Below, one piece after another: positions 42,695-48,421 of a DNA stretch of 48,421 nucleotides (position 1 is the stretch's first letter; the number at the start of each line of letters is the position of its first letter). The stretch spans positions 1 to 48,421 of the forward strand of contig NZ_BKAJ01000111.1 of assembly GCF_007992495.1 (NCBI RefSeq), written 5' to 3'. The notes beneath the pieces were generated by a model. It did not search any database. It was not told where the DNA came from and was given only the letters and a program-made list of their open reading frames with translations. The translations under genes were made by a program, and so were the position numbers. The DNA comes from Reyranella soli. Lineage in GTDB: Bacteria > Pseudomonadota > Alphaproteobacteria > Reyranellales > Reyranellaceae.

Positions 42695-43618
42695 ATGAGC
42701 CGCTCTCAACTGCCTCTGAATGCGCTCCGCGCCTTCGAGGCTGCTGCCCGTCACGCCTCCTTCACCCACGCCGCAGAGGAGCTGCACGTCACCCAGGCCG
42801 CCGTCAGCCATCAGGTCAAGGCGCTCGAGGAGCGGCTGGGCGTGGCGCTGTTCGTGCGCCGCCCACGCGGGCTCGAGATCACCAGCGAAGGCGAGGCGCT
42901 GCTGCCCGATCTGCGCGATGCGTTCGATCGCATGACCAACGCGCTGGAGCGCGTCGGCCGCAAGGCCAACTCCGGCACCCTCAACGTCAGCTTGGTCACG
43001 ACATTCGCACTGGGCTGGTTGGCGCCACGTCTGCATCGCTTCCAGACCAAGCATCCCGAGATCGAAGTGCGCATGACGACGACGCAGCGGCGCATCGATT
43101 TCGCCCGCGAGGACTTCGACTGCGCCATCCGCTTCACGGTGCAGCCGGAGCCGGAATTACATGCAACAAAGCTGTTTTCCGACGTTCTGACGCCGCTTTG
43201 CGGGCGCCGTTATCGCGACAAGCTGAAGACGCTCGATGACCTGAAGCGCGTGCCTTTCATCGACATGACCTACGATCCGGAATGGGCGATCTGGCTGCGC
43301 GCGGTCGGCATGGGCGACTTCAAGCCCAAGCGCGTGCTCACCTTCGACTCGACGATGATCGCTGTCGAGGCGGCGATGGAGGGCGCGGGCGTGGCTGTCG
43401 GGCCGCCGCAGCTCTTCCGCGAGGATCTCGCCTCGGGTCGACTGTTCCAGCCGTTCCCGCAGATCGTCGACTCGGGCAAGGCATGGTGGTTCGTTTGCCC
43501 GCCGGCGTCGGTCAGCCGGCCCAAGACCAAGGCCTTCGAGGAGTGGCTGATCGAGGAACTGAACGCGCCGCAGACGCGCTCCAACCGCGCGACCATCGCC
43601 GCCGTCGGACGGCGCTGA
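42695..43618 (+). CDS. LysR-family regulator, GcvA-like
   Basis: LysR regulator of 307 residues in the GcvA branch. 'PLNALRAFEAAARHASFTHA' and 'AEELHVTQAAVSHQVKALEE' are the diagnostic GcvA/AmpR N-terminal helices; the wing is 'VALFVRRPRGLEITSEGEAL'. The effector domain spans about 95-290, with 'FDCAIRFTVQPEPELHATKL'. GcvA-type regulators often control neighbouring divergent genes; here the DUF1127 gene is divergent, with AT-rich DNA in between. No gcvTHP genes are present, so it is not assigned to glycine metabolism. The ATG lacks a strong ribosome binding site but matches the family start. Confidence 0.88.
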   Translation: MSRSQLPLNALRAFEAAARHASFTHAAEELHVTQAAVSHQVKALEERLGVALFVRRPRGLEITSEGEALLPDLRDAFDRMTNALERVGRKANSGTLNVSLVTTFALGWLAPRLHRFQTKHPEIEVRMTTTQRRIDFAREDFDCAIRFTVQPEPELHATKLFSDVLTPLCGRRYRDKLKTLDDLKRVPFIDMTYDPEWAIWLRAVGMGDFKPKRVLTFDSTMIAVEAAMEGAGVAVGPPQLFREDLASGRLFQPFPQIVDSGKAWWFVCPPASVSRPKTKAFEEWLIEELNAPQTRSNRATIAAVGRR

Positions 43619-43693
43619 GGACGCAGCTGCGGGCGGTCTGAGGCCAAGAGAAATTAAGGACTAGCCAGACAGGACGAAGGGCTCGAGAATCGG

Positions 43694-44215
43694 ATGGGGG
43701 AGCACGCACTTGAAAGAAATTCTAATGGAGCGTCGGGCGTGGTGAGCTGGTTTCGCCGTCCCAAGGAGGCTCCGCCTTCGACCCCAGCGGCGGTGCATGG
43801 GTCGCTCGAGATGCACAAGCCGTGGGCGCGGTCGTCGTCGCATCGCCTGCCGGCCAACGTCGCCGGCGCCTTCCTGTTGATCACCAACAAGGGCTCAGCC
43901 GACGACCGGCTGGTCGCGGCCTCGAGCCCCCTGGCCGAGCGGGTCGAGCTGCATGGCATCAAGGTCGTCGGCCCCGACATCGATATGCGGCCGCTGGCCA
44001 ACGGCGTGGTCATCCAGGCCGGCCATACTGCGACCTTGAAGCCGCGCGGCTACCACCTTCTGCTGCAGGGTGTGAAGGCGCCTTTGGCCAAAGGATCGAC
44101 CCTGCCGGTCACGCTGACCTTCGAGAAGGCGGGGGCCGTCGCCGTGGAGTTCGCAGTCGAGGAGCCCGGCCCGATCGGCGAGGCCATCCTCCACGAGGAG
44201 CATCACCGCGGATAG
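43694..44215 (+). CDS. PCu(A)C-like copper chaperone-fold protein lacking key ligands
   Basis: Protein of 173 residues with a PCu(A)C/DUF461 beta-sandwich: 'GAFLLITNKGSADDRLVAAS', 'AERVELHGIKVV', 'DIDMRPLANGVVIQAGHTAT', 'LKPRGYHLLLQGVKAPLAKG'. The family's copper motif H-x-M (ELHEM) reads H-G-I, and the later H-x-M in 'YHxMxxGL' lacks its methionine. One histidine and M of 'DIDMRPL' remain, so copper binding is doubtful. No signal peptide or membrane anchor is visible from this ATG, unlike periplasmic PCu(A)C. A GTG at about 43739 would shorten it. It ends overlapping the convergent aminomutase gene by 13 bases. Partner genes (Sco, cox) are absent. Confidence 0.65.
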   Translation: MGEHALERNSNGASGVVSWFRRPKEAPPSTPAAVHGSLEMHKPWARSSSHRLPANVAGAFLLITNKGSADDRLVAASSPLAERVELHGIKVVGPDIDMRPLANGVVIQAGHTATLKPRGYHLLLQGVKAPLAKGSTLPVTLTFEKAGAVAVEFAVEEPGPIGEAILHEEHHRG

Positions 44216-45252
44216 CGATGCCGTCCGCCGAAGGCGTCCTCGACCAGGAGCGCCCCGGGGAGCGCCCCAGGGAGCGCATCGGGATCGTCGCCAAGGTAAC
44301 CCGGCCCGATCGGCACCTTGCCGTGGCCGCCCGGCACGTCGAGCACATAGGTCGGTTGCGCAAGCCCGCTCAGCCGGCCGCGCAGCGCCCTCATCAGGGC
44401 CTGGCCGCGTTCGACCGAGACCCGGAAATGGCCGGTCCCGCGCACCAGGTCGGGATGGTGCAGGTAGTAGGGTTTGACGCGAGCCGTCACCAGGGCGCGC
44501 ATCAGCGTCTCCAGCGTCTCGACCTCGTCGTTGACGCCGGCCAGCAGAACCGTTTGGCCTATCAAGGGAATGCCGGCATCGGCCAGCCGCGCCAGGGCGG
44601 CGCGTGCCGCGACGCTGAGCTCGCGCGCGTGATTGCAGTGCACGGCAAACCACAGCGCGGTGCGGCGCGGCTTCAGCGCGGCTAAAAGCTCGTCGGTCAC
44701 GCGCGAAGGGTCGACGATGGGCACGCGGCTATGGATGCGGATCACGCCGACATGGTCGATGGCGTCAAGCGCCGCGATCAGCTTGGCCAGCCGCCGCGGC
44801 GCCAGCATCAGCGGGTCGCCGCCGGTCAGGATCACTTCCCAGATCTCCGGCCGCGCCTCGATGTAGGCGATCGCGGCGTCGAGCTCGCTGGCCGACAGCG
44901 CCTCGCCGCCCGGTCCCACCTTCTCGCGGCGGAAGCAGAAGCGGCAATAGACCGGGCAGACATGCAACGGCTTCAGCAGCACGCGGTCGGGATAGCGATG
45001 CACGATGCCCTTCACCGGCGAGCGCGCCTCGTCGCCGATCGGGTCCAGAAGCTCGTTGGCCGCGATCTCGGTCTCGGCGGCGCTGGGCACGAACTGACGC
45101 GCGATGGGATCGGCCGGATCGGCGCGATCGATCAGCGCCAGCATCTCTGGCGTGATGGCGATCGCCATCGCGTCCGCGGCCTCGGCGAGGCGCGGATCGA
45201 CCGGCAGCAGCCCTTCGCGGTGCAGGGCTTTCAGAGTCCGCAGCGTCTGCAT
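44203..45252 (-). CDS. epmB: Lysine-2,3-aminomutase-family radical SAM enzyme (EpmB/KamA-like)
   Basis: Radical SAM/PLP enzyme of 349 residues, a member of the EpmB/KamA family. The [4Fe-4S] motif is C99-x3-C103-x2-C106 in 'HVCPVYCRFCFRREK', and the PLP lysine is K312 in 'DVPGGHGKVPIG'. 'EVILTGGDPLML' and 'IRIHSRVPIVDP' are typical. EpmB converts lysine to beta-lysine for modification of translation factor EF-P. Neither efp nor epmA lies nearby, so catabolic lysine aminomutase remains possible. The ATG at 45252 is used; a TTG at 45264 has GGGAG three bases upstream and is a real alternative. The C-terminus has a short repeated ALPGALPGAL stretch. Confidence 0.85.
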   Translation of the reverse strand: MQTLRTLKALHREGLLPVDPRLAEAADAMAIAITPEMLALIDRADPADPIARQFVPSAAETEIAANELLDPIGDEARSPVKGIVHRYPDRVLLKPLHVCPVYCRFCFRREKVGPGGEALSASELDAAIAYIEARPEIWEVILTGGDPLMLAPRRLAKLIAALDAIDHVGVIRIHSRVPIVDPSRVTDELLAALKPRRTALWFAVHCNHARELSVAARAALARLADAGIPLIGQTVLLAGVNDEVETLETLMRALVTARVKPYYLHHPDLVRGTGHFRVSVERGQALMRALRGRLSGLAQPTYVLDVPGGHGKVPIGPGYLGDDPDALPGALPGALLVEDAFGGRHRYPR

Positions 45253-45347
45253 GGCGGCGCTCAAATACTCCCAAACGTCGCTTCCAACCAGTTGCGAAAA
45301 CCACCATCATCCGGGCCAAAGTGTGGCGCGTACGGGGAGGGGATTTC

Positions 45348-46241
45348 ATGGCAGGTGGAGGGCGTCCCCTGTTCGGGGAGCAGACGCGATTCATGCTGCT
45401 CCTGATCACGCCTGCAGCGCTGCTGCTCACCCTGTTCCAGGTCGTGCCCATCGCCATCGGCGCCAATGCCAGTTTCCGCGACTGGGCGCTGTACAATCCC
45501 AAGAAGACCTGGGTCGGCCTGGCCCACTATCAGGCCGTGCTGAGCGACCCCGAGTTCCTCTGGGTCGTGCTGCCCAACACCTTCATCTTCATGATCCTGA
45601 GCGTGGCCGGTGCCCTGGTGCTGGGCCTGGCGCTCGCCCTGCTGCTCAACCGGCCGTTCGCCGGCCAGAAGCTGGTGCAGACCGTGCTGCTGGTGCCGCT
45701 GATGGTGGCGCCGGTGATCGCCGCCATCATGATGCGCTGGATGTTCAACGACCAGTTCGGGATCGTGAACGCCGTGCTCGAGGGGCTGGGCCTCGACGGC
45801 CAGCCCTGGCTGGTCGAGCGCTGGACCGCCTTCGGCGTCATCGTCATGACCGACATCTGGCTGTGGACGCCGTGGTACACGCTCCTGCTGCTGGCCGGCC
45901 TGCAGAGCCTGCCGCGCGAGCCGTTCGAGGCCGCCGCCATCGACGGCACCTCGACCTGGCGTGTCTTCACCCATCTCACCCTGCCGATGCTGCGCTCGGT
46001 GATCGTGGTCTGCGTGGTGATCCGTGCCATCGATGCTTTCCGCACCTTCGACATCGTCTGGACCCTGACCGGCGGCGGGCCGGGCCGTTCGACCGAGCTG
46101 TTCAGCCTCTACGCCTACGTGCTCGCTTTCCTGACCCTCGACTTCGGTCGCGGCTCTGCCGCGGCGATCATCGGCGGCCTCATCATCCTGGTGGTCGGCG
46201 CGGTGCTCTACCGCGTTGTCGACCGCATCGCGCGAGCCTGA
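45348..46241 (+). CDS. ABC transporter permease, sugar type (MalF/UgpA-like)
   Basis: Six-helix inner-membrane permease of 297 residues, of the carbohydrate ABC importer type. The EAA loop that contacts the ATPase is 'EAAAIDGTSTWRVFTHLTLP'. The start at 45348 has GGGGAGG eight bases upstream, so the GTG at 45321 is not used. It is the first gene of a transporter operon: the second permease follows after four bases and the binding protein 35 bases later. It diverges from the aminomutase gene across about 95 bases. The substrate is probably a sugar, polyol or glycerol phosphate. Confidence 0.92.
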   Translation: MAGGGRPLFGEQTRFMLLLITPAALLLTLFQVVPIAIGANASFRDWALYNPKKTWVGLAHYQAVLSDPEFLWVVLPNTFIFMILSVAGALVLGLALALLLNRPFAGQKLVQTVLLVPLMVAPVIAAIMMRWMFNDQFGIVNAVLEGLGLDGQPWLVERWTAFGVIVMTDIWLWTPWYTLLLLAGLQSLPREPFEAAAIDGTSTWRVFTHLTLPMLRSVIVVCVVIRAIDAFRTFDIVWTLTGGGPGRSTELFSLYAYVLAFLTLDFGRGSAAAIIGGLIILVVGAVLYRVVDRIARA

Positions 46242-46245
46242 CGCC

Positions 46246-47082
46246 ATGGCGATGGTCAAGGAACCCCTGCTGTTTGCCCGTCTGCCGCTCAATGCGCGGC
46301 GCGTCCTGTTCGGCCTGGTGCTGTTCGCGATCTGCTTCCTGTTCGCCTTCCCCGTGCTGTGGCTGATCCTGACGTCGCTGCGTCCGGAATCGGGCGTCTA
46401 CTACGTCCATCGCGGCACCGAGATCACGCTCGGCAATTTCGCCGAGGTGCTGAAGGACGATCGTGTCGTCGAGGCCTTCGCCAATTCCGCCCTGATCGCC
46501 ACGCTCGCCACCGTGTTCTCGCTGCTGGTGACGGTCTCCAGCGGCTACATGCTGTCGCGCTTCCAGGGGCCGGCGGCGCGCACCTGGTTCGGCACGATCT
46601 ATGTGTTCCGCTGTGTGCCCTACATCTCCTGGGTGCTGCCGCTTTACTTCGTGGCCCAGAGCTGGGGCCTCTACGACACCTATATCGGCCTGCTGCTGCC
46701 GCACATCGCCGTCCACATCTGCTTCTTCTCCTGGCTGATGAAGGGCTTCTTCGACGGCATCGATCCGTCGATGGAATATGCCGCCCTGATCGACGGCTGC
46801 ACGCGCTGGGGCGCCTTCATCCGCGTGGCATTGCCGTCGGCCATTCCGGCGATCGCAGCACTCGGCGTGCTGTGCTGGCTGTTCACCTGGAATGAGTTCC
46901 TGTTCGCCCTGATCCTGACCGGCAACCGGGTGCCGGTGATCACCGTGGTGATGGCCCAGTTCGTCACCGAGATGGGCATGCGCTGGAACCTGATGGCGGC
47001 GACGGCGGTGATGGCGCTGCTGCCGGCTTTCGTGCTGGCCCTGTTCGGCCAGAAGTACGTGATCCGAGGATTGAGATTGTAG
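46246..47082 (+). CDS. ABC transporter permease, sugar type (MalG/UgpE-like)
   Basis: Second permease of the same importer, 278 residues. 'VLFGLVLFAICFLFAFPVLW' is the first helix; the EAA loop is 'EYAALIDGCTRWGAFIRVAL'. 'FCWLFTWNEFLFALILTGN'-like residues near the C-terminus are typical of MalG-type permeases. The ATG at 46246 is four bases after the first permease stop; a TTG at 46216 would overlap that gene and is less likely. Together the two permeases form the membrane channel; the ATPase is not in the window. Confidence 0.92.
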   Translation: MAMVKEPLLFARLPLNARRVLFGLVLFAICFLFAFPVLWLILTSLRPESGVYYVHRGTEITLGNFAEVLKDDRVVEAFANSALIATLATVFSLLVTVSSGYMLSRFQGPAARTWFGTIYVFRCVPYISWVLPLYFVAQSWGLYDTYIGLLLPHIAVHICFFSWLMKGFFDGIDPSMEYAALIDGCTRWGAFIRVALPSAIPAIAALGVLCWLFTWNEFLFALILTGNRVPVITVVMAQFVTEMGMRWNLMAATAVMALLPAFVLALFGQKYVIRGLRL

Positions 47083-47117
47083 CAACCTGTCACGACAAAA
47101 AGGGAGGAGGAAACATC

Positions 47118-48410
47118 ATGCATCGGATATTCAGACGGACATTGACCGCGCTCGCGGTCGGCGCCCTCGCCGTGGGGACGGCCGAGGCGCAGGTCAAGGA
47201 ACTCAGGATCGGCTACCAGCCGAGCCCGATCCAGGACGCCTCGATCGCCATGTTCGAGACCTGGGGCGCCAAGAAGGGCATCAAGATCGTCAAGGTGCCG
47301 AACTCCTATGGCGTCTACGTCGAGAAGATGACGGCGTCGCTGACCTCGAACTCCGATCAGTACGACGTGATCTGGCACAATGACGACTGGGGCCAGCTGT
47401 GGGCCCATTTGCTCGAGCCGACGGACGACGTTCCCGGCCTGCAGTTCGCCGACAAGTGGGGCATGGACAAGGTCGTGTTCGGCAACGCCCAGGGCCAGAA
47501 CACCGTGGTGCCGATGGGCCAGACCTTCAGCGTGTTCTTCTATCGCACCGACCTGCTGCAGCCCAACGAGGTGCCCAAGACGCTGCAGGAGGTGGTCGAC
47601 GTCTCCAAGAAGCTGCAGGCCGCCAACAAGGTGAAGTGGGGTTACGTCGGCGGCATGGCCATGAACCACACCTGGTTCAGCTGGTTCTGGTCGATGTGGG
47701 GCAACAATTGCGACGTGCTGATGCCCTACTACGAGCGCGACAACAAGGTGCTGGCGCAGAACGGCTGGAAGTCGAGCCTCGACCAGCCCTGCATGAAGGA
47801 GACGGCCGAGTACTGGTGGGATGCCATCAACACCCACAAGATCTCGCCGCGCGGCATGCCGGCCTACGACCGCAACGAGGCCAACGCCATCTTCATGGCG
47901 GGTGATGCCGCCTTCACCGTGGCCGACACGCTGTGGTGGGGCACCTTCACCGATCCGGCCAAGTCCAAGGTCGCCACCAGGATCGCCGCGGCGCGCTTCC
48001 CGCTCGGGCCGCACCGGCAGAAGAACTTCGCCTGGAACGACATCTGGGGCTGGGCGATCCCCAAGTCGATCCCGGCCGAGCGCAAGGCGCTCGCCAAGGA
48101 GATGCTCGCCGCCATGATGGTCGACGAGGAAGGCCAGATGAAGATGTGGAAGGCGACCGGCGCGCCGCCGCCCAACACGCAGTACTGGCCCAAGATCGCG
48201 GCCCAGGATCCCTTCATGAAGCTCCTGTCGGAGGCCGTCCTGGAGTCGCCCGACAAGGTGCGCGGCGCCTACTACTTCCCGCAGTGGCCGGCCGTGCATA
48301 AGGCGTTCAACGACGCCGTCACCAAGGCCGTGACCGGCAAGCGCGAGGACATCGCCAAGGTCCTCGCCGAGAACGCGGCGTCGGTCAGCAAGGCGGCGCA
48401 GGGGCAGTAG
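47118..48410 (+). CDS. ABC transporter substrate-binding protein, sugar type (family 1)
   Basis: Periplasmic binding protein of 430 residues in the MalE/UgpB class (SBP_bac_1). The N-terminus 'MHRIFRRTLTALAVGALAVG' is a signal peptide with cleavage after 'TAEA'. The mature part has 'YDVIWHNDDWGQLWAHLLEP', 'VVPMGQTFSVFFYRTDLLQP' and many tryptophans (for example 'NHTWFSWFWSMW', 'TLWWGTF'), fitting a carbohydrate or polyol pocket. A strong AGGAGGA lies nine bases before the ATG. It follows both permeases, an order in which the ATPase is usually next, probably beyond the window end. Stop at 48408-48410. Confidence 0.92.
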   Translation: MHRIFRRTLTALAVGALAVGTAEAQVKELRIGYQPSPIQDASIAMFETWGAKKGIKIVKVPNSYGVYVEKMTASLTSNSDQYDVIWHNDDWGQLWAHLLEPTDDVPGLQFADKWGMDKVVFGNAQGQNTVVPMGQTFSVFFYRTDLLQPNEVPKTLQEVVDVSKKLQAANKVKWGYVGGMAMNHTWFSWFWSMWGNNCDVLMPYYERDNKVLAQNGWKSSLDQPCMKETAEYWWDAINTHKISPRGMPAYDRNEANAIFMAGDAAFTVADTLWWGTFTDPAKSKVATRIAAARFPLGPHRQKNFAWNDIWGWAIPKSIPAERKALAKEMLAAMMVDEEGQMKMWKATGAPPPNTQYWPKIAAQDPFMKLLSEAVLESPDKVRGAYYFPQWPAVHKAFNDAVTKAVTGKREDIAKVLAENAASVSKAAQGQ

Positions 48411-48421
48411 TCAAGTCTTCC

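Noticed and set aside
44244..44276. Tandem GAGCGCCCC repeats in the aminomutase gene as a regulatory repeat
   Set aside because: Only about two and a half units; they encode a short ALPGALPGAL stretch near the C-terminus and are best seen as coding microrepeats.

Overview
This is a GC-rich chromosomal stretch from an alphaproteobacterium. The best evidence is the gene run mutM - enoyl-CoA hydratase - rpsT - dnaA, an order known from Caulobacter and rhizobia. Here it is joined directly to dnaN - recF - gyrB. Clustered GANTC (CcrM-type methylation) sites beside dnaA and hslVU with a propeptide fit the same class. The genus cannot be fixed from sequence alone. There are no rRNA or tRNA genes, CRISPR arrays, insertion sequences or prophage genes. 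Apart from short palindromic repeats the window looks like ordinary, tightly packed core and accessory chromosome.

Layout. Positions 1-9650 hold catabolic and accessory genes: an adenosine-deaminase-like enzyme with a peptide-type ABC binding protein, a LysR regulator, a methyltransferase, a class V aminotransferase, a YgjP-like metallopeptidase, an amidohydrolase, a DadA-like oxidoreductase and a tiny antitoxin-like protein. Positions 9782-11658 hold hslVU. Positions 11663-16600 hold a secreted beta-propeller protein, a 45-residue membrane protein, an MFS carrier and a secreted alpha/beta hydrolase. Positions 16796-23869 are one six-gene operon for a membrane complex related to hydrogenase-4 and complex I (hyfB-C-E-F-G-I). 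Its large subunit has lost the nickel-binding cysteines. Positions 23925-28932 hold assorted metabolic, regulatory and membrane genes. Positions 28925-36721 are the replication block (gyrB, recF, dnaN, dnaA, a rhodanese gene, a possible origin region, rpsT). Positions 36832-45252 hold fatty-acid and DNA-repair genes (enoyl-CoA hydratase, mutM, ada), yggS, a TPR protein, an Smr protein, a GcvA-type regulator and a lysine-2,3-aminomutase-family enzyme. Positions 45348-48410 hold a sugar-type ABC importer (two permeases, one binding protein) without its ATPase.

How the genes work together. The hyf-like operon is translationally chained by 4-base stop/start overlaps. It should encode a proton- or sodium-translocating module (two antiporter-like subunits, NuoK-like and NuoH-like subunits) carrying a NuoB/NuoCD-like arm. 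That arm keeps one [4Fe-4S] site but no NiFe site and no ferredoxin-like subunit, so it is an 'energy-converting hydrogenase-related' complex of unknown reaction. This is the most interesting system in the window. The second is a palindromic repeat that lies in frame inside the Smr protein gene, with a relative in the gap at 8090-8185. The third is the dnaA neighbourhood: a rhodanese gene overlaps the dnaA start codon by one base, and the 569-base gap behind it carries eight GANTC sites within 230 bases.
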